The notes beneath the pieces were generated by a model, which saw only the letters and a list, made by a program, of their open reading frames with translations, ran no database searches and was not told the origin of the DNA. A stretch of 8,357 nt of DNA from RGIG8748 sp045576175 (GTDB taxonomy: Bacteria; Bacillota; Clostridia; UMGS1810), in contig JAZNFW010000010.1 in NCBI GenBank assembly GCA_045576175.1, forward strand, positions 1-8,357, written 5' to 3'. Shown one piece after another: positions 1 through 6,776 of this stretch. The position numbers and the translations under genes are program-made. Position 1 is the stretch's first letter; each line of letters opens with the position of its first letter.

Positions 1-315
1 ATCAATACCGCAGACGCAATATCTGTTATATTCGATTTGGTAAAGATTATAAATGTGTTTGTAGATGAAAATACAAATTCTGCCGACCTTGATGCAGCTA
101 AAGCACTCGTTATTGAGCTTACAGGAGTTCTTGGCATAGAAACAGGCAAAAAGGAAGAACTTCTCGATAGCGATATAGAAGCGCTCATAAACGAGCGTAC
201 AGAGGCTAAAAAGGCAAAGAATTTTGCCCGTGCAGACGAAATAAGAGATACCCTGAAGGATATGGGCATTATTCTTGAAGACACCAGACAGGGCGTAAAA
301 TGGAAGAGGGCATAA
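1..315 (+). CDS. cysS: cysteinyl-tRNA synthetase, C-terminal fragment (5' end outside window)
   Basis: The reading frame is open from base 1 and gives the last 104 residues of a class I cysteinyl-tRNA synthetase, which charges tRNA-Cys in the cytoplasm. The first residues (NTADAISVIFDLV) match the helix of the DALR-type anticodon-binding domain. The C-terminal tail, with ARADEIRD, GIILEDT and a final VKWKR, is the hallmark CysS ending. The HIGH and KMSKS catalytic motifs lie upstream of the window. The stop codon (TAA 313-315) is one base before the mrnC start, so the two are surely co-transcribed and probably translationally coupled. The cysS-mrnC order is also found in Bacillus subtilis. 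An internal GTG at base 40 or so should not be taken as the start, because the frame is homologous well before it. Confidence 0.95.
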   Translation: MNTADAISVIFDLVKIINVFVDENTNSADLDAAKALVIELTGVLGIETGKKEELLDSDIEALINERTEAKKAKNFARADEIRDTLKDMGIILEDTRQGVKWKRA

Positions 316-316
316 G

Positions 317-748
317 ATGAATTTTCCTTATTTAAGAGGACAGGACGCAAAGCTGTTTTCGCCTCTGGCACTTGCATATGTGGGTGACGCGGTGTATGAA
401 CTCTATGTGCGCTCTCATGTGCTTGAGGGAGGAAATACTCAAGTAAATAAGCTTCACAGAATTTCAACGGGCTATGTTAAGGCTTCAGCTCAGAGCAAAA
501 TTATCCATGAGCTTGAGCCAATGCTCACCGAGGAAGAATTGGCAGTGTACAAGAGGGGCAGAAATGCTCATTCAAACACATCTGCCAAAAATGCCGATAT
601 AGTTGATTACAGACACGCTACCGGTTTTGAAGCACTTATAGGATATCTATTTATATCTCAAAGGTACGAAAGACTAAATGAGATAATAGAAATATCCTTT
701 TCAATAGCAAACAACAAAAAGGACACGGAGGACAAGGGTAATGAATAA
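317..748 (+). CDS. mrnC: mini-ribonuclease III
   Basis: The gene encodes 143 residues, the usual size for Mini-III. This enzyme is an RNase III catalytic domain lacking a dsRNA-binding domain; in B. subtilis it trims 23S rRNA precursor ends as a homodimer. The RNase III signature is visible: LAYVGDAVYELYVR with the metal-binding Asp24, RGRNA at 80-84, and YRHATGFEALIGYL with Glu105 as the second acidic metal ligand. The start is ATG 317, with an AGAGGG ribosome site at 305-310. The gene follows cysS after one base, and its last 8 bases overlap the transketolase N-subunit start. In B. subtilis the next gene is the 23S rRNA methyltransferase rlmB; here transketolase genes occupy that place. Family assignment is firm; the rRNA substrate is inferred from homologues. 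Confidence 0.95.
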   Translation: MNFPYLRGQDAKLFSPLALAYVGDAVYELYVRSHVLEGGNTQVNKLHRISTGYVKASAQSKIIHELEPMLTEEELAVYKRGRNAHSNTSAKNADIVDYRHATGFEALIGYLFISQRYERLNEIIEISFSIANNKKDTEDKGNE

Positions 749-1580
749 CACACAGTTGGAGCTCATCTCCTACAAAATCAGAAGGCATGCACTCGATGGT
801 GTTTACGCTGCAAAATCCGGACATCCGGGTGGCTCACTGTCTATTGCAGATATTCTTTCTGTACTTTATTTCGATGAAATGACAGTTTATCCAAATGACA
901 GCAAAAATCCGGACAGAGACAGATTTGTGCTTTCCAAAGGCCATTGTGCACCTGCGCTTTATGGTGCTCTTGCTATTAAGGGCTTTATACCAGAGGCGGA
1001 TATTGTTACATTAAGAAAGCCGGATAGCTATCTTCAGGGTCATCCTGATATGAAGCATACCCCCGGTGTAGATATGTCCACAGGTTCTCTTGGTCAGGGC
1101 ATATGTGCCGCAAATGGAATGGCACTTGCCGCAAAGTTGGATAAGAAGGATTACAGAGTATATACCATCCTTGGCGATGGTGAATGTGAAGAAGGTCAGG
1201 TGTGGGAGGCAGCTATGTTTGCGTCTCACTACAAGCTGGACAACCTTGTTGCATTTGTGGATTTCAACGGTCTCCAGATAGACGGAGATGTAAAAGAGGT
1301 TATGAACCCGACTCCGCTTGATGAAAAGTTCCTTGCTTTTGGCTGGAATGTAATAGTAATAGACGGTCATAATTTCGACGATATCAAAAATGCTCTCAAA
1401 GCAGCAAAAGAGTGCAAGGGCAGACCTACTGCTATTATTGCAAAGACTGCAAAGGGTAAGGGTGTTTCCTTTATGGAAAACCAGGCTTCCTGGCACGGAT
1501 CAGCTCCAAATGATGAGCAGTATGATGTGGCAATAAAAGAAATAGATGCAAAAATAAAAGAATTGGAGGAAAGAGCATAA
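741..1580 (+). CDS. transketolase, N-terminal (TPP-binding) subunit
   Basis: The gene encodes 279 residues, the pyrophosphate-binding half of a split transketolase. Transketolase moves two-carbon ketol units between sugar phosphates in the non-oxidative pentose phosphate pathway. Visible motifs are SGHPGGSLS (26-34, His28), SKGH (65-68, His68), and the thiamine diphosphate/Mg site GDGECEEGQVWEA from Gly145, with Asn176 completing the GDG-N motif. There is no Pyr or C-terminal domain; these are encoded by the next gene. The start ATG 741 lies inside the end of mrnC (8-base overlap) and is served by GGAGG at 727-731. The stop overlaps the next start by one base (TAATG), a typical coupled arrangement for two subunits made in equal amounts. 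A DXP synthase-like enzyme is less likely because these use one long chain. Confidence 0.94.
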   Translation: MNNTQLELISYKIRRHALDGVYAAKSGHPGGSLSIADILSVLYFDEMTVYPNDSKNPDRDRFVLSKGHCAPALYGALAIKGFIPEADIVTLRKPDSYLQGHPDMKHTPGVDMSTGSLGQGICAANGMALAAKLDKKDYRVYTILGDGECEEGQVWEAAMFASHYKLDNLVAFVDFNGLQIDGDVKEVMNPTPLDEKFLAFGWNVIVIDGHNFDDIKNALKAAKECKGRPTAIIAKTAKGKGVSFMENQASWHGSAPNDEQYDVAIKEIDAKIKELEERA

Positions 1581-2521
1581 TGAAAATAGCTACAAGAGAA
1601 TCCTACGGCAACGCACTTGCGGAGCTTGGAAAAGAATATGATATAGTTGTTTTGGATGCCGATCTCTCCAAGTCCACCAAGACAGACACCTTTAAAAAGG
1701 CATTTCCCGAAAGATTTATAAATATGGGTATAGCAGAGCAGAATATGATGAGCACAGCTGCAGGACTTGCAAGCTGCGGCAAGGTTGTATTTGCAAGCTC
1801 GTTTGCTATGTTTGCGGCAGGAAGAGCTTTTGAACAGATAAGAAATTCCATATGCTATCCAAACCTCAATGTAAAGATTGGTGCAACTCACGCCGGTATA
1901 TCCGTAGGTGAGGATGGAGCTACACATCAGTGTATCGAGGATATTGCCATTATGCGTGCAATTCCCAATATGGTAATAATAAATCCTGCAGACGATGTTG
2001 AGGCAAGAGCTGCAGTTAAGGCAGCAGTTCTTCACGATGGACCTGTTTACCTTCGCTTTGGAAGACTTGCAGTTCCCGTAATCTATGACGAAGCTGAGTA
2101 TAAGTTCGAGCTTGGCAAGGGAGTTCTATTAAAGGACGGAACAGATGTTACCATAGTTGCTACAGGTCTTATGGTCGAAGCTGCATTAAATGCGTGCGAG
2201 ACTCTTAAAGAAGAGGGTATAAGCGCAAGAGTTATAAATATACATACAATAAAGCCCATAGATAGAGATATTATTGTAAAGGCAGCAAAAGAGACAGGGG
2301 CCATTGTAACATGTGAAGAACACAATATTATAGGCGGTCTTGGAAGTGCGGTAGCAGAGGTTCTTTGCGAGGAAGCACCTATTCCTATGGAAAGAGTAGG
2401 AGTTAAAGACGTGTTCGGAAAATCCGGTACTCCCGCAGAGCTTTTCAAGGATTACGGCTTAACAAGCGAAGATATCGTAAAAGCAGTTAAAAAGGTAATT
2501 GCAAAAAAAGTAAATATATAA
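1580..2521 (+). CDS. transketolase, C-terminal (Pyr plus C-domain) subunit
   Basis: The gene encodes 313 residues, the partner of the preceding gene. The pyrimidine-binding domain occupies roughly residues 1-175. It carries NMGIAEQNM, in which Glu53 is the conserved glutamate that activates thiamine diphosphate, plus GATHAG (His104) and GATHQ (His116). The transketolase C-domain follows from about residue 190 (VTIVATGLMVEAA, then INIHTIKPID). Together the two subunits give 592 residues, shorter than the roughly 660 of fused bacterial enzymes, as is usual for the split type seen in Clostridia and archaea. The start ATG 1580 overlaps the previous stop by one base, with GGAGGA at 1565-1570. A rho-independent terminator follows within a few bases, so this is the last gene of the operon. 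Confidence 0.94.
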   Translation: MKIATRESYGNALAELGKEYDIVVLDADLSKSTKTDTFKKAFPERFINMGIAEQNMMSTAAGLASCGKVVFASSFAMFAAGRAFEQIRNSICYPNLNVKIGATHAGISVGEDGATHQCIEDIAIMRAIPNMVIINPADDVEARAAVKAAVLHDGPVYLRFGRLAVPVIYDEAEYKFELGKGVLLKDGTDVTIVATGLMVEAALNACETLKEEGISARVINIHTIKPIDRDIIVKAAKETGAIVTCEEHNIIGGLGSAVAEVLCEEAPIPMERVGVKDVFGKSGTPAELFKDYGLTSEDIVKAVKKVIAKKVNI

Positions 2522-2523
2522 AC

Positions 2524-2554
2524 GAAAGGTCGATGAATTTCATCGACCTTTTTT
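2524..2554 (+). terminator. intrinsic terminator of the cysS-mrnC-transketolase operon
   Basis: A perfect 11-bp stem (AAGGTCGATGA at 2526-2536 with TCATCGACCTT at 2540-2550) closes a 3-nt loop and runs into six T residues at 2549-2554. It lies 3 bases after the transketolase C-subunit stop. Confidence 0.92.
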
Positions 2555-2563
2555 GGTGGAGTT

Positions 2564-2588
2564 AAAAAGGCGGATGTATTTATCCGCC
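2564..2588 (-). terminator. intrinsic terminator of the M18 aminopeptidase gene
   Basis: Read on the minus strand, GGCGGAT (2588-2582) pairs with ATCCGCC (2575-2569) around a 6-nt loop and is followed by five T residues (2568-2564). It lies about 11 bases beyond the aminopeptidase stop. It stands back to back with the plus-strand terminator at 2524-2554, so the convergent units are separated by two hairpins within about 65 bases. Confidence 0.85.
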
Positions 2589-2599
2589 CTTAATTTTTA

Positions 2600-3961
2600 T
2601 TAACCTTTGTATTCATAAAAAGCCTTGTATGCCTTGTATGCACTGTATATATCTGCCTTGCTTGCAATTTCAAACGGTGAGTGCATAGACAGAAGTCCCA
2701 CGCCGACATCTATTGTGTCTACATTTAAGTTTGCTATAAACTGTGCCACGGTTCCGCCACCGCCAAGGTCCACTCTGCCAAGCTCACACATCTGCCAGTC
2801 AATGCCGCTTTCGTCAAAAATTTTGCGTACCAGAGCCACGAATTCTGCATTTGCATCGGATGTGCTGGATTTACCTCTTGCACCCGTATATTTGCAAATT
2901 GATATGCCTGCACCAAGGTGAGCACTGTTGAGTTCTTCATTTACGCTCTTGTAGTTGGCGTCAACTGCTGCCGCCACATCGGAAGAGAGGCACATAGACT
3001 CTGAAAGGCACTTTCTTAAATAAAGGTCATTGTAATCACCCTTTAATGCACAGATTATCTCAGCAAGGGAGTTCTCGAAAAATCTCGATTGCATGCCTGT
3101 GTTACCCATGCTTCCTATTTCCTCTTTGTCGGCAAGGAAGCATATGGATGTCTTCTTTGGCGATTTTGTTTCCAGAACGGCTCGAAGAGCAGTGTAGGCA
3201 CACACTCTGTCGTCCTGACCGTATGAGCCTACCAAAGAGGAGTCAAATCCCACGCTCTGTGCCTTGAACTGAGGCACAATCTCAAGCTCTGCACTTGCAA
3301 AATCCTTTTCCTCTATGTTGTATTTCTGTTTTAATATATCTATGATAGTAGTTTTGTATTTCTCTTTTTCGCTGTCGGATGGAATAGAGCCTACAAGAAG
3401 ATTGAGGTCCTCGCCCGTAAATGCCTCGGAGAGCTTCTTTGCCATCTGTTCCTGCGCAAGATGGGGCAGAAGGTCGGTAACTGTAAACACGGGGTCTCCC
3501 TCGTTTTCTCCTATGGAAACGTCAATAACTGTACCATCAGCTTTTACCACCACGCCTATTATAGAAAGAGGAATGGCTGTCCACTGGTATTTTTTAATTC
3601 CGCCGTAGTAGTGTGTCTTAAAAAGAACGCTGTTGGAATCCTCGTACAGAGGAGACGGCTTAAGGTCCAGACGCGGACTGTCTATGTGTGCCGCTACAAT
3701 GCGTGTACCCGAAAGGATATCATCATCGCCTATTACTGCAAGAATTATATTTTTTTCGCGGTTTTTGATGTAAACCTTGTCTCCCGGCTTTAATGCTTTT
3801 GTACCGGTAAATGGCTCAAAACCTGCCTTTTCTGCCATAATGCAGGCGTTTTTAACACAAAGGCGTTCTGTCTTGGAGCTGTTTAAATAGTCAATATATT
3901 CTCTGCAAAAGTCCATCACATCATTGTGATTTAATTTTGTCCATGAGCTTGATTTTTCCAT
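2600..3961 (-). CDS. apeA: M18-family metallo-aminopeptidase (ApeA type)
   Basis: The gene encodes 453 residues, full length for a bacterial M18 aminopeptidase. These are cytosolic dinuclear zinc (or cobalt) enzymes, usually large tetrahedral dodecamers, that release N-terminal residues from peptides. All expected ligands are present: AAHIDSPRLDL with His92 and Asp94, GQDDR with bridging Asp250, ADKEEIGS with Glu280 (general base) and Glu281, SSDVAAAVD with Asp328, and SMHSPFE with His427. The N-terminal KTERLCVK stretch favours the ApeA (type 1) over the ApeB subgroup; that subgroup call is less certain than the family. The start codon is preceded by GGAGGT (3974-3969) with 7-nt spacing. The gene is monocistronic, with its own promoter and terminator. 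It is not functionally tied to its neighbours in any obvious way; a general peptide-turnover role is likely. Confidence 0.93.
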   Translation of the reverse strand: MEKSSSWTKLNHNDVMDFCREYIDYLNSSKTERLCVKNACIMAEKAGFEPFTGTKALKPGDKVYIKNREKNIILAVIGDDDILSGTRIVAAHIDSPRLDLKPSPLYEDSNSVLFKTHYYGGIKKYQWTAIPLSIIGVVVKADGTVIDVSIGENEGDPVFTVTDLLPHLAQEQMAKKLSEAFTGEDLNLLVGSIPSDSEKEKYKTTIIDILKQKYNIEEKDFASAELEIVPQFKAQSVGFDSSLVGSYGQDDRVCAYTALRAVLETKSPKKTSICFLADKEEIGSMGNTGMQSRFFENSLAEIICALKGDYNDLYLRKCLSESMCLSSDVAAAVDANYKSVNEELNSAHLGAGISICKYTGARGKSSTSDANAEFVALVRKIFDESGIDWQMCELGRVDLGGGGTVAQFIANLNVDTIDVGVGLLSMHSPFEIASKADIYSAYKAYKAFYEYKG

Positions 3962-3991
3962 AAATTATACCTCCAAAAACTATTTACATAT

Positions 3992-4020
3992 ATTGTAATA
4001 CAAAAGTCAAAAAAATACAA
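3992..4020 (-). promoter_or_regulatory. sigma-A-type promoter of the M18 aminopeptidase gene
   Basis: On the minus strand TTGTAT (4020-4015) and TACAAT (3997-3992) are separated by exactly 17 nt. This would start transcription near 3985, giving a short leader that contains the GGAGGT ribosome site. The match is good but not perfect at either box. Confidence 0.6.
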
Positions 4021-4042
4021 GTCGATAATGATATACTTTGTG

Positions 4043-4071
4043 TTGATTTTGTCGAAAAAGAGATGTATAAT
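4043..4071 (+). promoter_or_regulatory. sigma-A-type promoter of the pseudokinase gene with an embedded Spo0A-like box
   Basis: TTGATT (4043-4048) and a perfect TATAAT (4066-4071) are separated by 17 nt, placing the start of transcription near 4078, just upstream of the GGAGGT at 4091-4096. The spacer contains TGTCGAA (4050-4056), an exact match to the Spo0A-box consensus of B. subtilis and clostridia. A related heptamer, GTCGATA (4021-4027), lies exactly 30 bases upstream of GTCGAAA (4051-4057), abutting the divergent aminopeptidase -35 box. The promoter call is strong; regulation by Spo0A is a hypothesis, and its sign cannot be told from position. Confidence 0.75.
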
Positions 4072-4100
4072 AAATATATAGTTTATTTTCGGAGGTAATT

Positions 4101-5678
4101 ATGGCTGCGAATAATACACAAAACAATTCTTCTGCCGGAGGCGTTCGTCTTGGCAGTGTAATGGATACATACTCCACACGGACACATGTGGTTAAGCTTG
4201 GAATACAAATTCTTGAACAGCTAATAGAACTAAGAAATTCAGGTGTAAAATGTGCAGTTTTTACCCCGTCGGACATAACCGTAACTCCATCGGGCGCATT
4301 CAATTTAAGCGGTGTATCTCAGAGGGCACCCGAAAAGAGCGATAGACTCAACCATTTTATTCAGCTCTATACAGCGCCGGAGGCATATGACAGGGTTGAG
4401 GGGGACGGTCCGTCGCTGTTTTCTCTTGGCACTATTATGTACAAGATGTTAAATGGGGGGCTTGAACCTTTTAGAAATGACCCCGGCAGCGAATCGGCAG
4501 AGGGTGCATACAAACTCAGGATGAGCGGTATCAGAATTTCTGCACCTGCAAACGCAGATGCTCTCTTGTCCGCCATTATACTTAAGGCTTGCGAGTACGA
4601 TGCCAACAAAAGATATCAGTATGCCGAGGATATGCTTGAGGAGCTTATGCTTCTTGCAGACGGCAACTATCAGCGAAAAGCCCGTGTGCAACCTGTAACC
4701 GAGGCAAAGGAAGAGGAAAAAGAGGTTAGGAAAACGCCTAGTATAGTAATAGGCGTTGGAGCAGCTGCCTTGGTAGTGGTAATTGCTATTTTGATATTTA
4801 ATTTTCGTTGCAACGATATCTATATAAGTGCAAATCGTTATATGCGTGACGGCAAGCTTGTCAGGGCAGAGGAGATGTTCGAAAGCATTTCGTGGTATAA
4901 GGACACTGCCCTGATGCTTCAGAAATGTGATTTCTACAGAGCCGATATACTTCTTGAAGAAGGAAAAACGGACGAGGCAATTGAGATATACGAAGAACTA
5001 CTAAAGACAAATTATCCCGATGCACAGACTGCATTAAATGAGGCACTTATTGTTAAGGCAAAGGAACTTACAGATATGGGCAAGTCTGAAGAGGCCATGA
5101 AGATACTAAGTTCTGTAGCCGAAACTGACGGTGGCGAAGCAAACGAAATCATAGATAAGAACAAGCGGGAAATGGCCATGAGCCTGTACATCGACGAAAG
5201 CTACAAGGAGGCTATACAGATATTCACCTCACTTGGCGACGAGGAAATGGTAAAAGAGTGTGAATACTGCATAGCTTTGGATTACAAAAAGAATGGCGAC
5301 TATGCCATGGCTATGGCGGCATTTAATGCTCTCGATGATTATAATGACAGCAAGAAGCAGTTCAATACTTGCGAAGAGTGGCTCATAAGCGAAAATAAGG
5401 AGCAAAAAATCTTCAAAAGCTTTAAAAATATAGAGGGCAGGTTTGAAGATGAAGATGGGCATTATGTAGAGTACAGCGCAAAAGGCGATAAGATACATAG
5501 TAAATACACCCTTACTTTTGAAGAAGGAGAATACTTTAGACTTAAGGACGGAATTCACTATAACAGTGCTGATTCGAATTCGTGGGAAAAGCAGTGGATA
5601 TTCCAGAGGGTTTCGGATGATGAGCTTCTTGTGTACGACTACATCGACGCAAAGGTATATACACTAAAAAAGAAATAA
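4101..5678 (+). CDS. membrane-anchored pseudokinase (C-lobe only) with TPR-like repeats
   Basis: I recognise no named family for this 525-residue protein. Residues about 30-187 follow a Ser/Thr kinase C-lobe. VVKLGIQILEQL fits helix E, and FTPSDITVTPSGAFNLSGVS (54-73) sits where the HRDxKxxN loop and DFG should be. Next come YTAPEA (APE 92-94), SLFSLGTIMYKML (105-117; the usual Asp is Ser105), and a final ACEYDANKRYQYAEDML with Arg171, the partner of the APE glutamate. The catalytic Asp, the DFG Asp, the Gly-rich loop and the ATP-anchoring Lys are all absent, and the upstream DNA is promoter, so no N-lobe was lost. A charged linker leads to one transmembrane helix (about 214-233), with basic residues on its N side, so the kinase-like part should be cytoplasmic. 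Outside, about five TPR-like repeats (250-276, 287-312, 326-351, 366-390, 398-424) end in a YxDSxxxxxxxC-like pattern. A beta-rich tail follows (440-525). ATG 4101 has GGAGGT at 4091-4096. Confidence 0.85.
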   Translation: MAANNTQNNSSAGGVRLGSVMDTYSTRTHVVKLGIQILEQLIELRNSGVKCAVFTPSDITVTPSGAFNLSGVSQRAPEKSDRLNHFIQLYTAPEAYDRVEGDGPSLFSLGTIMYKMLNGGLEPFRNDPGSESAEGAYKLRMSGIRISAPANADALLSAIILKACEYDANKRYQYAEDMLEELMLLADGNYQRKARVQPVTEAKEEEKEVRKTPSIVIGVGAAALVVVIAILIFNFRCNDIYISANRYMRDGKLVRAEEMFESISWYKDTALMLQKCDFYRADILLEEGKTDEAIEIYEELLKTNYPDAQTALNEALIVKAKELTDMGKSEEAMKILSSVAETDGGEANEIIDKNKREMAMSLYIDESYKEAIQIFTSLGDEEMVKECEYCIALDYKKNGDYAMAMAAFNALDDYNDSKKQFNTCEEWLISENKEQKIFKSFKNIEGRFEDEDGHYVEYSAKGDKIHSKYTLTFEEGEYFRLKDGIHYNSADSNSWEKQWIFQRVSDDELLVYDYIDAKVYTLKKK

Positions 5679-5684
5679 AGACAA

Positions 5685-5725
5685 AGCGGATGCACTTTCA
5701 AATGAGAAACGCATCCGCTATTTTT
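5685..5725 (+). terminator. intrinsic terminator of the pseudokinase gene
   Basis: A 9-bp perfect stem (AGCGGATGC at 5685-5693 with GCATCCGCT at 5711-5719) encloses a 17-nt partly paired loop. One A and then five T residues (5721-5725) follow. It begins 7 bases after the stop codon and separates this gene from spoIID, so the two are probably distinct transcription units. Confidence 0.88.
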
Positions 5726-5738
5726 ATAATCATATTAA

Positions 5739-5767
5739 GTAATAATACATCTCAAAATCCATATACA
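5739..5767 (+). promoter_or_regulatory. candidate sigma-E promoter for spoIID
   Basis: GTAATAAT (5739-5746) matches the B. subtilis sigma-E -35 consensus gKMATATT at 7 of 8 positions. CATATACA (5760-5767) matches the -10 CATACAHT at about 6 of 8, with a 13-nt spacer. SpoIID is a classic mother-cell, sigma-E-driven gene, which makes the site plausible. The region is very AT-rich, so chance similarity is a real risk. Confidence 0.35.
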
Positions 5768-5778
5768 TATATTATCAG

Positions 5779-5794
5779 AAAAACGGTCGTTTTT
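5779..5794 (+). repeat. 16-base inverted repeat upstream of spoIID
   Basis: AAAAACG (5779-5785) and CGTTTTT (5788-5794) form perfect 7-bp arms around two bases. The arms lie in the spoIID leader region, before the ribosome site. With only two central bases it cannot fold as a full RNA hairpin, so a protein-binding site on DNA is the likelier meaning, if it has any. Confidence 0.4.
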
Positions 5795-5813
5795 TGAGGA
5801 TATATAAACTAAT

Positions 5814-6776
5814 ATGAGGTGGATTTTGAAATATTTTTTTGTCTGGCTTGCATTTTTTGCTTTTGTCATCATATTGTTGCCCTTGTGCATAAGCGTAAAA
5901 TTCAAGGATACACGCCGCGAGGATTATCAGCTTGGCGGTAGTGAAATAGAAGTATATTTTCCTATAGAGGACAAGGTGATTTCTATGGGAACGGAGGAAT
6001 ATATAAAAGGTGTTCTCATGGCGGAAATGCCGGCGGAATTTGAGCTTGAGGCGCTAAAGGCACAGGCAGTGGCTGCCAGAACTTATATGATGGAAAAGGC
6101 TCTTAACGCAGGTGGTGCCGATGAGCACAAGGGGGCATATGTGTGTACGGATAGCTCACATTGTCAGGCATATATTACCGACGAGGACGCCTCAAGACGT
6201 TGGAACAAAAATGCAAGTTTGTATCTTGAAAAATGCAAAACTGCAGTCGAGGACACCAGGGGGGTAATAGCTGTGTATAACAACGAGCCTATTAAAGCAG
6301 TGTTTCATTCAGTGTCGGCAGAAAAAACCGAAGACGCCGCAGATGTGTGGGGCTCTCCGGTAGACTACCTCAAAAGTGTGTCAAGCCCCGGCGGAGAGAC
6401 CGCACCAAAGTACAAGACGCAAGCCGAGTTTACAGTGGACGAATTTAAAACAATGCTATTAAAGGAATACGACATAGAATTTTTAGGAGAACTTATAGGA
6501 GGGGTGACTCGAAGCGAGGGTGGTTCGGTAAAAAGCGTAAAGGTCGGAAACAAAACCATAAAAGGCACAGATATCCGAAGGATTTTCTCTCTTAGCTCTG
6601 CAAAGTTTGACATATTACACGAGAATGATAAAATAAAATTTGCAGTTAGCGGTTACGGCCACGGAGTGGGTATGAGCCAGTACGGAGCAAACCACTATGC
6701 CAAGGAGGGACTTGGCTACAAAGAAATTCTCAAAAAGTATTATACAGGCATAGATTTTGCACGCATTGATGAATAA
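5814..6776 (+). CDS. spoIID: stage II sporulation protein D, lytic transglycosylase
   Basis: The gene encodes 320 residues. SpoIID cleaves peptidoglycan glycan strands during engulfment of the forespore, acting from the mother-cell membrane in complex with SpoIIP and SpoIIM. An N-terminal membrane anchor covers residues about 7-27. The SpoIID core begins with YIKGVLMAEMPAEFELEALKA, in which Glu71 corresponds to the catalytic glutamate. It continues with AQAVAARTY, the HSVSAEKTEDAADVWG segment and the C-terminal GYGHGVGMSQYGA motif (280-292). CTDSSHCQAY (Cys111, His116, Cys117) resembles the zinc site reported for the Clostridioides difficile protein. The start is uncertain. ATG 5814 has only GAGGA 13 bases upstream, whereas TTG 5826 is preceded by GAGGTG (5816-5821) at 4 nt, the same spacing as the pseudokinase gene. 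The true N-terminus may thus be four residues shorter. The gene lies 44 bases before spoIIQ. Confidence 0.94.
   Translation: MRWILKYFFVWLAFFAFVIILLPLCISVKFKDTRREDYQLGGSEIEVYFPIEDKVISMGTEEYIKGVLMAEMPAEFELEALKAQAVAARTYMMEKALNAGGADEHKGAYVCTDSSHCQAYITDEDASRRWNKNASLYLEKCKTAVEDTRGVIAVYNNEPIKAVFHSVSAEKTEDAADVWGSPVDYLKSVSSPGGETAPKYKTQAEFTVDEFKTMLLKEYDIEFLGELIGGVTRSEGGSVKSVKVGNKTIKGTDIRRIFSLSSAKFDILHENDKIKFAVSGYGHGVGMSQYGANHYAKEGLGYKEILKKYYTGIDFARIDE

Noticed and set aside
1011..2035. Long minus-strand open frames opposite the transketolase genes
   Set aside because: They are antisense to two genes with full family motifs, have no ribosome site, and give low-complexity Cys/Ser-rich peptides with no recognisable domain.
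2623..2640. Tandem 9-base repeat near the 3' end of the aminopeptidase gene
   Set aside because: It encodes the AYKAYKA stretch of the C-terminal helix and is explained by coding sequence; it looks like an ordinary feature of the protein.
3962..4100. A riboswitch or structured leader in the divergent intergenic region
   Set aside because: Both predicted leaders are only about 22-24 bases long, leaving no room for a structured RNA.
4101..4700. The kinase-like region as a broken kinase gene
   Set aside because: The gene is intact for 525 codons, with its own promoter, ribosome site and terminator. The upstream DNA shows no remnant of an N-lobe, so it is a designed-looking pseudokinase rather than a pseudogene.
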